DNA of 7,194 nt, from assembly GCA_946481495.1 (NCBI GenBank), contig CAMLNW010000135.1, forward strand, positions 1 to 7,194. The letters run 5' to 3'. Of this stretch, positions 1-5,504 are shown piece after piece. Position 1 is the first letter of the stretch, and each line of letters starts with the position of its first letter. The position numbers and the translations under genes are program-made. The DNA comes from an uncultured Actinomycetes bacterium. GTDB lineage: Bacteria > Actinomycetota > Thermoleophilia > Solirubrobacterales > Thermoleophilaceae. The notes below the pieces were generated by a model that worked only from the letters and a program-made list of their open reading frames with translations, searched no databases and had not been told where the DNA came from.

Positions 1-960
1 GATGATGATGTTCTTGGCGAAGTGCTCCTGGATCTCGAAGAACTCGCCGTCGTCGACGACGCGGGTGATCACGTCGCGCATGTCGTAGGGCTTGTTCGGG
101 CTGTCCGGGACGACCGAGTCGAGCTCAGGGTCCATCCGGTCGTGCGGGTCGCCGGTCTCGACCTTCGGCGGCAGCTCGAGGTTGTTCTGGGGCAGGAACG
201 AGACCAGGTAGCGCGCGTCCTCGAGGCACGCCTCCTCGTCCTCGGACGCGAAATGGGCGACGCCCGACTTCGAGTTGTGGGTCATCGCGCCGCCAAGCTC
301 CTCGAACTCGACCTCCTCGCCGGTGACGGTCTTGATCACGTCAGGGCCGGTGATGAACATGTGCGAGGACTCCTTCACCATGAAGATGAAGTCGGTCATC
401 GCGGGCGAGTAGACGGCGCCGCCGGCACAGGGGCCCATGATCAGCGAGATCTGTGGGATCACGCCGGAGCACTGGACGTTGCGGACGAAGACGTCGCCGT
501 AGGCGCCGAGCGAGACGACGCCCTCCTGGATGCGGGCGCCGCCGGAGTCGTTGATGCCAATCACCGGGCAGCCGATCTTCGCGGCCAGGTCCATGATCTT
601 GCACATCTTCTCGGCCATCACCTCGCCGAGCGAGCCGCCGAAGACGGTGAAATCCTGCGAGAAGACGCAGACCGGACGGCCGTCGATCGTGCCGTGGCCG
701 GTGACGACGGCGTCGCCCCAGGGCCGGTTCTTCTGCATGTCGAAGTCGGCCGTGCGGTGGCGGACGAAGGTGTCGAGCTCCTGGAAGCTGTCCGGGTCGA
801 GCAGCTTCTCCACCCGCTCGCGGGCGGTCATCTTGCCGCGCGCGTGCTGCTTCTCCTCAGCTTGCGGGTTGGTGTGGACGGCCTGCTCGCGCAGCTCCTC
901 GAGCTGGGCGAGCTTCTCCTCGTAGGTCTCTGGCGACGTCTGACGCATAGGGCGCGGCAT
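1..960 (-). CDS. pccB: Propionyl-CoA/acyl-CoA carboxylase, beta (carboxyltransferase) subunit, 3'-truncated by window edge
   Basis: Carboxyltransferase subunit of a biotin-dependent acyl-CoA carboxylase: it moves CO2 from carboxybiotin on the alpha subunit to propionyl-CoA (or a related acyl-CoA) to give methylmalonyl-CoA in the cytoplasm. The window holds 320 codons; family members are about 510-540 residues, so roughly the C-terminal 40% lies beyond the left edge. Visible crotonase-fold signatures are [10 protein letters not shown] (residues 41-50), FGGSLGEVM (107-115), [10 protein letters not shown] (138-147) and [13 protein letters not shown] (176-188); the glycine-rich turns form the CoA/biotin oxyanion holes. 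I chose the ATG at 960; an in-frame ATG at 948 is equally possible, as neither has a clear Shine-Dalgarno. It lies 38 bp after the SRPBCC-like gene on the same strand, probably co-transcribed. The second CT half, which carries the residue separating propionyl from acetyl/butyryl specificity in AccD5/PccB, is outside the window, so the substrate is inferred from the nearby methylmalonyl-CoA mutase. Confidence 0.93.
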   Translation of the reverse strand, partial: MPRPMRQTSPETYEEKLAQLEELREQAVHTNPQAEEKQHARGKMTARERVEKLLDPDSFQELDTFVRHRTADFDMQKNRPWGDAVVTGHGTIDGRPVCVFSQDFTVFGGSLGEVMAEKMCKIMDLAAKIGCPVIGINDSGGARIQEGVVSLGAYGDVFVRNVQCSGVIPQISLIMGPCAGGAVYSPAMTDFIFMVKESSHMFITGPDVIKTVTGEEVEFEELGGAMTHNSKSGVAHFASEDEEACLEDARYLVSFLPQNNLELPPKVETGDPHDRMDPELDSVVPDSPNKPYDMRDVITRVVDDGEFFEIQEHFAKNIII

Positions 961-987
961 CGTACCGACGCGCCGCCCGGGCGCGCC

Positions 988-1003
988 GTTAGGCCGGGCT
1001 AAC
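988..1003. repeat. Short inverted repeat spanning the SRPBCC-like gene's stop codon
   Basis: GTTAG (988-992) and CTAAC (999-1003) are exact complements, with CCGG self-complementary in the middle: a 16-bp near-palindrome with one mismatched pair. It covers the stop codon of the SRPBCC-like gene and sits just before pccB. It has no following T tract on the minus strand, so I do not call it an intrinsic terminator; it may be chance in a GC-rich gap. Confidence 0.3.
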
Positions 1004-1718
1004 CGCGCGAGAAGGGGCGGTGGTGCGCCTGTCCAAGCGCCTCGAGCGTGCCGTCGAGGACGCGCTGGACGCGCTCGGCGTCGGTGGTCGCGATGGGCGC
1101 CGGCTCCGGGTCGGCGGGGGTTTGGGGTTCGACCGCGACGGGCTCAGGCTCGACTGGCGGCGTCTCGACGGGGTCCGGCTCGGGCTCTGCCTCGACGGCG
1201 ACGGCGACGGAGACGGGCTCGGACTCGGGGTCGATGGCGGCCGGCTCCGGCAGCGGCTGCCGACGGCGGAAGAGCCAGCGGGCGAGGAAACCCTGCTTCG
1301 GCTCGGTGGGCGGCTCGGCCTGCGCGATCTCAGCGGCCGGCTCGATCGCGACCGGCTCAGGCGCCGGGTCCGGCTCGACGGGCTCAGGCTCGACTGCGAC
1401 GGGCTCCGGGGTCGGCTCGGGCTCCACCGCCTCGGCTACGGGCTCAGGCTCCGTGACCGTCTCAGGCACGGCGGCCGGGCCCGGCTCGGGGACGGTCGCC
1501 TTGAAGGTGACCTTCGTTCCCCAGCCGGACTGCTCGAGCTCCACGGTTCCGCTCACTTGCTCGCCCTCCCAGGCGACCGTGGACTCGGGCTCGACCTTCG
1601 TGATCCGAATCTCCCCCAGCTCACCGAGGTGCTTGGCGAGGCTCTCTACCTCGCTCAACTCACTCCAGAGCTCCGGGGGCGACTTGACCAGCGTCTTCTG
1701 TGCTGTCAGATCGGCCAT
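999..1718 (-). CDS. SRPBCC/START-like protein with a long Pro-Glu-rich insert
   Basis: Predicted 239-residue cytoplasmic protein of unknown role. Residues 1-75 look like the first half of a START/SRPBCC (CoxG-like) fold: an opening strand and helix with [20 protein letters not shown], then strands ending in WGTKVTFKA. Residues 212-239 ([20 protein letters not shown] and an HHRPFSRG tail) resemble that fold's closing helix. Between them lie about 135 residues of low-complexity PEPEPV/VAVEPEP sequence, broken near 142-154 by a basic aromatic island ([12 protein letters not shown]). This looks like a small domain split by an acidic, disordered insertion. I chose ATG 1718 because CGGAGG lies just upstream (3-nt spacing) and conserved-looking sequence begins there; an in-frame ATG at 1775 would add 19 Ser/Arg-rich residues without a Shine-Dalgarno. 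It lies upstream of pccB and divergent from the toxin-antitoxin genes. The SRPBCC assignment is from pattern recognition only and no ligand can be named. Confidence 0.62.
   Translation of the reverse strand: MADLTAQKTLVKSPPELWSELSEVESLAKHLGELGEIRITKVEPESTVAWEGEQVSGTVELEQSGWGTKVTFKATVPEPGPAAVPETVTEPEPVAEAVEPEPTPEPVAVEPEPVEPDPAPEPVAIEPAAEIAQAEPPTEPKQGFLARWLFRRRQPLPEPAAIDPESEPVSVAVAVEAEPEPDPVETPPVEPEPVAVEPQTPADPEPAPIATTDAERVQRVLDGTLEALGQAHHRPFSRG
1136..1396. repeat. 21-bp direct repeat, two copies, in the Pro-Glu-rich coding region
   Basis: The 21 bases at 1136-1156 recur exactly at 1376-1396, 240 bp apart and in the same reading frame; both encode V-E-P-E-P-V on the minus strand (residues 109-114 and 189-194 of the 239-residue protein). 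A shorter related copy lies near 1438-1452. The repeats indicate that this low-complexity region grows or shrinks by slippage or recombination. Confidence 0.75.
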
Positions 1719-1721
1719 CGT

Positions 1722-1727
1722 CCTCCG
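1722..1727 (-). promoter_or_regulatory. Ribosome binding site that decides the SRPBCC-like start
   Basis: Read on the minus strand this is CGGAGG, three bases before ATG 1718. The spacing is short, but no comparable motif precedes the alternative ATG at 1775, so it favours the shorter protein. Confidence 0.5.
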
Positions 1728-1790
1728 GTTTCGGCCGCCACGGGACGACTCCTGCCGTTGGTACGGAGCTGTCATAGAAGTGCGTAACCC

Positions 1791-1820
1791 GTTACATCAC
1801 TCGACCTAAAGTGGTGTAAT
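1791..1820 (+). promoter_or_regulatory. Candidate promoter for vapBC, covered by the operator arms
   Basis: GTTACA (1791-1796, 4 of 6 to TTGACA) and TGTAAT (1815-1820, 5 of 6 to TATAAT) are separated by 18 bp. The expected transcription start (about 1826-1828) is only a few bases before the vapB ATG at 1832, which has no Shine-Dalgarno, so the mRNA would be leaderless or nearly so. The -35 lies in the left operator arm and the -10 in the right, so occupancy would block polymerase directly. Confidence 0.5.
1791..1820 (-). promoter_or_regulatory. Candidate mirror-image promoter toward the SRPBCC-like gene
   Basis: Because of the palindrome, the opposite strand reads ATTACA (1820-1815, 4 of 6 to the -35 consensus), an 18-bp spacer, then TGTAAC (1796-1791, 4 of 6 to the -10 consensus). 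Start would fall near 1784, giving a leader of about 65 nt to ATG 1718. It is weaker than the rightward promoter and could be a by-product of the symmetry. Confidence 0.3.
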
Positions 1821-1831
1821 GCATATCAACT

Positions 1832-2065
1832 ATGAAACGGCTGCAGATCATGCTTGATGACGACCTCTATGCAGAGCTGACCAGGCGCTCTAGCACTGAG
1901 GGTCGCTCGAAGGCAGCGATTGTCCGAGACTCATTGCGCGAGTCGTTGCGACCGCTGCCGCCGCTGGAGGAGGACCCGCTTTGGCAGATGGTGGGGATCA
2001 GCGACGCTGAGCCGGTCAGTGACATCGATGAGTTCCTCTATGGCCCGGCGGGACCGGACGCATGA
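1832..2065 (+). CDS. vapB: VapB-type ribbon-helix-helix antitoxin
   Basis: Seventy-seven-residue antitoxin predicted to neutralise the PIN toxin encoded next to it and to repress the shared promoter. Residues 1-9 (MKRLQIMLD) form the DNA-contacting beta strand of a CopG/RHH fold. Two helices follow, DLYAELTRRSSTEGRSKAAI (11-30) and the continuation to about residue 40, with the RSKAAIVRDSL turn-helix typical of the family. After a Pro-rich linker the tail (DPLWQMVGISDAEPVSDIDE, 48-67, then FLYG) resembles VapB C-termini that wrap the toxin and plug its active site. The ATG at 1832 has no ribosome binding site, consistent with a leaderless transcript. The stop overlaps the vapC start in ATGA, so the two are translationally coupled. 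Assignment rests on fold pattern and partner; target DNA is inferred to be the inverted repeat just upstream. Confidence 0.87.
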   Translation: MKRLQIMLDDDLYAELTRRSSTEGRSKAAIVRDSLRESLRPLPPLEEDPLWQMVGISDAEPVSDIDEFLYGPAGPDA

Positions 2066-2460
2066 TCTTCGTAGACACCTCCTTTTGGGCTGCTCTCCTC
2101 TGGCGTCGCGACACCAACCACGAGGACGCGCGCAAACTCCTCGGCGCATACGGAGATGAGCCGATGATCACCAGCAACCACGTTCGAGGTGAGGCATGGA
2201 CGGTGCTGCGACGGCGAGATGGACATCACACCGCGCTGCGCTTCCTCGACCTGCTGGAGACGAGCCTCCGGATCGAGGTGGCCAGAGCTTCGGAGGACAT
2301 CGAGCGGGAGGCGCTCGCATGGCTGCGACAACATGACGAGCGTCTCTACTCGTTCGTCGATGCTTGCGCCTTCGTGTTCATGCGTCAACGTCGCATCACC
2401 ACCGCTCTTGCGTTCGACGGCGACTTCAGTGCCGCCGGGTTTGTCGAGCTGCGTCCCTAG
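2062..2460 (+). CDS. vapC: VapC-type PIN-domain ribonuclease toxin
   Basis: A 132-residue PIN-domain endoribonuclease, the usual VapC length; free toxin is expected to cut specific RNAs (tRNA or rRNA loops in studied VapCs) in a Mg-dependent way and stop growth. The acidic site is complete: D5 in the N-terminal MIFVDTSFW, E44 in VRGEAW, D100 in YSFVDACAFVFM, and D119 (with D121) in LAFDGDFSAAGF. The YSFVDA and FD-x-F-x-x-x-GF motifs are hallmarks of a common VapC subgroup. The ATG lies inside the vapB stop (ATGA), so translation is coupled and antitoxin is made first. The stop TAG (2458-2460) overlaps the stop of the convergent hydrolase gene in one CTAG, leaving no room for a terminator between them. 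The reading frame is intact with no sign of decay. The RNA target cannot be read from sequence. Confidence 0.94.
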   Translation: MIFVDTSFWAALLWRRDTNHEDARKLLGAYGDEPMITSNHVRGEAWTVLRRRDGHHTALRFLDLLETSLRIEVARASEDIEREALAWLRQHDERLYSFVDACAFVFMRQRRITTALAFDGDFSAAGFVELRP

Positions 2461-3524
2461 CGCGGCGCGAGGCCGAGGCGGAGGGCGCCGCAGGCTTCGA
2501 GCATGGCGTCGCGGGCGCCGCGGTGGAGCGAGGTCTGGTTGACGAAGCTGTGCAGGAGCCCGTCGTGCCGGCGGAGGGCGGTAGGGACGCCGGCGGCGGT
2601 GAGGATGCGGGCGTAGTCCTCGGCCTCGTCGCGGAGCGGATCGAAGCCGGCGGTAAGGATGTAGGTGGGTGGGAGGCCGAAGTGGTCTGGTGCGCGCAGC
2701 GGCGAGCAGCGCCACTCGTGGGCGGCGTCGCGGTCCGGGATGTAGTGGTCGCGATACCAGTCCATCTCGGCCTCGGTGAGGAAGAAGCCCCGCTTGAACA
2801 GCTCGTAGGAGGGGCGCTTCTCGACGTAGTCGCAGACCGGGTAGATCAGCAGCTGGAAGGCGGGCAGCGGGGCCTCGCCGGCCTTCGCGGCGAGCGCGAC
2901 GACGGCGGCCAGGTTGCCGCCTGCGCTGTCGCCGCCGACGGCGATCCGCGCCGGGTCGAAGCCGAGCCGCTCGGCGTTCTCGGACGCCCACGCCAGGGCG
3001 GCCACGCAGTCGTCGACGGCGGCAGGGTAGATGTGCTCGGGCGCCAGCCGGTAGTCGATCGACAGCACCCCGACGCCGGCGTGCTTGGCGATGAAGCGGC
3101 AGGCGCTGTCGTGGGTGTCGAGCGTGCCGACCACGTGACCACCGCCGTGGAAGTAGACGAGCAGCCCGCCCGCGTCTAGGTCCGGCGTGTCGGCGAAGAG
3201 GCGGGCGGGGAGATCGCCGGCCGGCCCGGGGATCGTCATGTCCTCTACGCGCGCTAGCGGCAGCTTCGGCCCCGTCAGCAGCGACGCCAGCGCGCCGATC
3301 TGGGTGCGGGCGTCGGCGACCGACATGACCGATAGATCGGGAACGCCGGCCCAAGCCTCAGCTTTGACCGCGAGCTGAGACGTGGGATGCAGCTCGAGCC
3401 CGTCGAGACGGATCGGACGGCCGACGATCAGCCGCTGCAGCCACAGCGGCAGGCGCATCAGCGCCGGCGGTACGGCGTCCTTGATCGGTTGCGGCAGCGC
3501 GGTGATCGCTGCGACCGGGTTCAA
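2457..3524 (-). CDS. HSL-family alpha/beta-hydrolase (esterase/lipase)
   Basis: A 355-residue hormone-sensitive-lipase family (bacterial family IV) carboxylesterase, predicted to hydrolyse short-chain acyl esters or thioesters in the cytoplasm; there is no signal peptide. The oxyanion motif HGGG is at 126-129, the nucleophile elbow GDSAGG at 198-203 (Ser200), the acid in DPLRDE (Asp295), and the base in LLHSF (His325), so the triad is complete. The N-terminal part (about 1-60), with LPLWLQRLIVGRPIRLDG, is the usual cap region. I chose the TTG at 3524, which overlaps the mutase TGA as TTGA, because the cap sequence continues upstream of the only nearby ATG (3458, residue 23). This overlap implies translational coupling with the mutase. 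The 3' end abuts vapC in a shared CTAG. The substrate is unknown; an acyl-CoA- or ester-related role in the mutase pathway is only inferred from context. Confidence 0.92.
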   Translation of the reverse strand: MNPVAAITALPQPIKDAVPPALMRLPLWLQRLIVGRPIRLDGLELHPTSQLAVKAEAWAGVPDLSVMSVADARTQIGALASLLTGPKLPLARVEDMTIPGPAGDLPARLFADTPDLDAGGLLVYFHGGGHVVGTLDTHDSACRFIAKHAGVGVLSIDYRLAPEHIYPAAVDDCVAALAWASENAERLGFDPARIAVGGDSAGGNLAAVVALAAKAGEAPLPAFQLLIYPVCDYVEKRPSYELFKRGFFLTEAEMDWYRDHYIPDRDAAHEWRCSPLRAPDHFGLPPTYILTAGFDPLRDEAEDYARILTAAGVPTALRRHDGLLHSFVNQTSLHRGARDAMLEACGALRLGLAPR

Positions 3525-5140
3525 GCCTCGGAGTACTCCCCGAACTCCTCGCGCAGCACGTCGCAGACCTCGCCGAGCGAGGCGCGGACTTTTAGCGCCG
3601 CGCGCATCGGGTGCAGCAGGTTGCCGGTTCCCTGGGCGGTAGCTCGCAGCTCGGCGAGCGCCGAGGCCACCGCCTCCTGGTCGCGGTTTGCCTTGAACTC
3701 CTTCAGCCGGGCGACCTGCTCGTCCTCCGACTTCGGGTCGACGCGCAGCGTCTCGACCTGGTCGCCGTCGTCGGTGACGAACTCGTTGACGCCGACGACG
3801 ATGTCCTGCTTGATCCGGTAGCGCTCCTCGTAGCCCCAGGCCGACTCCTCGACCTCGGCGCGGATGAAGGGGATGCACTCGACCGATCCGCCGAGCTCGT
3901 CGACCTTGTCGATCAGCGCCTGGGCGCCGGCCTCGATCTCGTCGGTCAGCGCCTCGACGAAGAAGGAGCCGGCGAACGGGTCGACGGTGTCGGTCGCGCC
4001 CGACTCGGCGGCGATTATCTGCTGGGTGCGTAGGGCGATCCGCGCGGCCTTCTCGGTCGGCAGCGCGAGCGCCTCGTCGAAGCCGTTGGTGTGCAGCGAC
4101 TGGGTGCCGCCGCAGACCGCCGCGAAGCCCTGCAGTGCGACGCGCGCGATGTTGTTCTCCGGCTGTTGCGCGGCGAGCGTCACGCCGCCGGTCTGGGTGT
4201 GGAAGCGGATCGTCTGCGACTTCGGGTTCTTGGCGCCGAAGCGGTCGGCCATGATCCGCGCCCACATCCGCCGCGCGGCGCGGAACTTCGCGACCTCCTG
4301 GAAGACGTTGTTGTGGCCGTTGAAGAAGAACGCCAGCCGCGGCCCGAACTCGTCGACGTCGAGGCCCGCGTCGATCGCCGCCTGTACGTAGGCGATCGCG
4401 TCGGCGAGCGTGAAGCCGACCTCCTGGACAGCCGAGCAGCCCTTCTCGCGCATGTGATAGCCGGAGATCGAGATCGTGTTCCACTTCGGCACGTTCTCGC
4501 GGCAGTAGGCGAACAGGTCGGTCGTCAGCCGCATCGCCGGCTTCGGCGGGAAGATGAAGTTCCCGCGGGCGATGTACTCCTTGAGGATGTCGTTCTGGGT
4601 CGTGCCGCGCAGGACGTGCGACTCGACGCCCTGCTCCTCGCCGACCAGCTCGTAGAGCAGCAGCAGGCAGGCCGCCGGCGCGTTGATCGTCATCGACGTC
4701 GACACCTTGTCGAGCGGAATCCCGTCGAAGACGCGCCGCATGTCGTCGATCGTGTCGATCGCGACGCCGGTGCGGCCGACCTCGCCGAGGCAGAGCGCGT
4801 CGTCGGAGTCGCGCCCGAGCTGGGTCGGCAGGTCGAAGGCCATCGACAGGCCGGTCGAGCCGTGGTCGATCAGGTAGTGGAAGCGCTCGTTGGTCTCCTG
4901 GGCGGTCGCGTAGCCCGCGTACTGGCGCATCGTCCACTGACGGTCGCGGTACATCCGCTCGTGGACGCCGCGCGTGAAGGGGTACTCGCCCGGCTTGCCG
5001 AGCTTCTCGGGCAGGTCCGCGGGGAGATCGTCCTCGGTGTAGAGGGGCTTGATCTCGATGCCGGAGTCGGTGAACCGGCGTGGATCGTCGGGGCCGACGA
5101 TCGGGGCGATCGAGGGGCGCTGGTCGGGGGTCGTGGCCAT
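3521..5140 (-). CDS. Methylmalonyl-CoA mutase, large (substrate-binding) subunit without B12 domain
   Basis: A 539-residue TIM-barrel subunit of the adenosylcobalamin-dependent mutase that interconverts (R)-methylmalonyl-CoA and succinyl-CoA. It covers only the barrel part; the cobalamin-binding domain with DxHxxG, found C-terminally in about 700-residue fused mutases, is absent, so a separate B12 subunit is needed. Motifs include [11 protein letters not shown] (69-79), [14 protein letters not shown] (101-114), [15 protein letters not shown] (179-193), SISGYHMRE (224-232) and [15 protein letters not shown] (348-362). Two residues that separate methylmalonyl- from isobutyryl-CoA mutase are of the methylmalonyl type: Tyr74 (RQYAG) and Arg192 (IARG). 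They are 118 residues apart, as are Tyr89 and Arg207 in Propionibacterium MutB, and His229 matches His244. Overall style ([27 protein letters not shown]) is nonetheless close to IcmA. No Shine-Dalgarno precedes ATG 5140; a TATTCT six bases upstream suggests a leaderless mRNA. The downstream hydrolase is overlapped by four bases. Confidence 0.95.
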   Translation of the reverse strand: MATTPDQRPSIAPIVGPDDPRRFTDSGIEIKPLYTEDDLPADLPEKLGKPGEYPFTRGVHERMYRDRQWTMRQYAGYATAQETNERFHYLIDHGSTGLSMAFDLPTQLGRDSDDALCLGEVGRTGVAIDTIDDMRRVFDGIPLDKVSTSMTINAPAACLLLLYELVGEEQGVESHVLRGTTQNDILKEYIARGNFIFPPKPAMRLTTDLFAYCRENVPKWNTISISGYHMREKGCSAVQEVGFTLADAIAYVQAAIDAGLDVDEFGPRLAFFFNGHNNVFQEVAKFRAARRMWARIMADRFGAKNPKSQTIRFHTQTGGVTLAAQQPENNIARVALQGFAAVCGGTQSLHTNGFDEALALPTEKAARIALRTQQIIAAESGATDTVDPFAGSFFVEALTDEIEAGAQALIDKVDELGGSVECIPFIRAEVEESAWGYEERYRIKQDIVVGVNEFVTDDGDQVETLRVDPKSEDEQVARLKEFKANRDQEAVASALAELRATAQGTGNLLHPMRAALKVRASLGEVCDVLREEFGEYSEA

Positions 5141-5146
5141 GTCAGG

Positions 5147-5152
5147 AGAATA
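5147..5152 (-). promoter_or_regulatory. Candidate -10 element for leaderless mutase transcript
   Basis: On the minus strand this reads TATTCT, fitting the TAnnnT form common in actinobacterial -10 elements. It ends six bases before the mutase ATG, so transcription would begin at or next to the start codon. There is no recognisable -35 at 17-18 bp spacing and no Shine-Dalgarno, which agrees with a leaderless start. Confidence 0.42.
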
Positions 5153-5216
5153 CGGCTAGGCAGCGGGTCGGCGAGCCTCCGCCGTCCCCGACTCGATGCG
5201 AGCGACAGCCCGGCGA

Positions 5217-5232
5217 AAGGCCTGACGGCCTT
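5217..5232. other. Stem-loop in the divergent gap at 5141-5321
   Basis: AAGGCC (5217-5222), loop TGAC, GGCCTT (5227-5232) is a perfect 6-bp stem; flanking CGA/TCG bases can extend it with a bulge. It lies in the 180-bp gap between the leftward mutase and the rightward small membrane protein gene. No T tract follows on either strand, so it is not a typical terminator. A TTGACC at 5247-5252 could be a rightward -35, but no good -10 follows it. The rest of the gap shows nothing else I can name. Confidence 0.35.
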
Positions 5233-5307
5233 CGGAGATGCAGCGGTTGACCTTCGTTGCCGAACCTTTTGGCCCACGGCTCGCTGAGGGCGCGCCAGAA
5301 GTGTCCC

Positions 5308-5315
5308 AGAGGGGG
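5308..5315 (+). promoter_or_regulatory. Ribosome binding site deciding the small protein's start
   Basis: AGAGGGGG lies six bases before ATG 5322. This supports the 60-residue product over an in-frame ATG at 5238 that would add 28 residues and has no such site. Confidence 0.65.
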
Positions 5316-5321
5316 CCGTCG

Positions 5322-5504
5322 ATGAGTGCCGTTCTGAATGTGATCGACGTGTTGGTGTCGATCCTCGGACTGTCGATGGTCGTTGGCTACGGCTTGAGGC
5401 TGGGCTGGCGAGCGGGTGAGGCGGTTTGGCCGTCGCGCTTGCCGTTCGTCGTTGAGGTCAAGAGCCGCGTGATCGTCGAGCGTCGCGAGGGGGAGAACGA
5501 GTGA
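5322..5504 (+). CDS. Small single-membrane-segment protein, function unknown
   Basis: A 60-residue protein I do not recognise. Residues about 4-27 are hydrophobic (VLNVIDVLVSILGLSMVVGY and onward) and should form one membrane helix. It is followed by a positively charged stretch (RLGWRAG), a short VVEVKSRVIVERR strand-like segment and an acidic tail (EGENE), so the C-terminus is probably cytoplasmic by the positive-inside rule. A good Shine-Dalgarno supports this start. Its stop TGA overlaps the GTG start of the methyltransferase gene as GTGA, so the two are expected to be translated together; small membrane proteins of this kind are frequent among phage and mobile-element genes. A role with the methyltransferase is only inferred from the overlap. 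Confidence 0.62.
   Translation: MSAVLNVIDVLVSILGLSMVVGYGLRLGWRAGEAVWPSRLPFVVEVKSRVIVERREGENE
5487..5495 (+). promoter_or_regulatory. Ribosome binding site for the GTG start of the methyltransferase
   Basis: GAGGGGGAG inside the end of the small protein gene, five bases before GTG 5501. It fixes a GTG start that is directly followed by the conserved SLTVTDLFCGAGG beginning of the enzyme. Confidence 0.75.

Larger units (their letters stand above)
1790..1821. promoter_or_regulatory. Candidate VapB operator: imperfect 12-bp inverted repeat
   Basis: CGTTACATCACT (1790-1801) and AGTGGTGTAATG (1810-1821) are inverted copies matching at 10 of 12 positions with an 8-bp spacer, giving a centre-to-centre distance of about two helical turns. 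A smaller exact inverted repeat, GTAAC-CC-GTTAC, abuts it at 1784-1795 and may add a half-site. RHH antitoxins of VapBC modules typically bind such inverted repeats in their own promoter, and this one lies 11 bp before the antitoxin start. Assignment as the VapB operator is inference from position and symmetry. Confidence 0.65.

Noticed and set aside
22..1002. Long rightward open frame (326 codons) opposite pccB
   Set aside because: Its product is a low-information Arg/Val/Leu/Asp-rich string with no motif, whereas the minus strand encodes an unmistakable carboxyltransferase. It is a GC-driven antisense shadow.
967..1003. Intrinsic terminator between the SRPBCC-like gene and pccB
   Set aside because: GC-rich small palindromes occur (974-983 and 988-1003), but there is no T tract and the genes are only 38 bp apart on one strand.
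1048..1809. Gly-Ser-Thr repeat protein on the plus strand
   Set aside because: The GSGS pattern is the antisense reading of the PEPEPV-coding repeats. The minus-strand frame has domain-like ends and a ribosome binding site.
2038..3354. 438-codon minus frame running through vapC and the hydrolase
   Set aside because: Arg/Pro-rich with no motif; both real genes beneath it have complete catalytic residues in other frames.
3525..4937. Upstream extension of the hydrolase frame to an 826-codon reading frame
   Set aside because: The extension lies out of frame inside the mutase gene and gives Arg-rich nonsense; the hydrolase proper begins at the TTG at 3524.
4091..5287. 398-codon rightward open frame opposite the mutase
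   Set aside because: Composition-driven antisense of a strongly conserved mutase; no recognisable domain.
5141..5321. Cobalamin riboswitch upstream of the B12-dependent mutase
   Set aside because: I looked for the conserved B12-box and neighbouring core on the minus strand and did not find them; the likely leaderless start also leaves no room for a leader.
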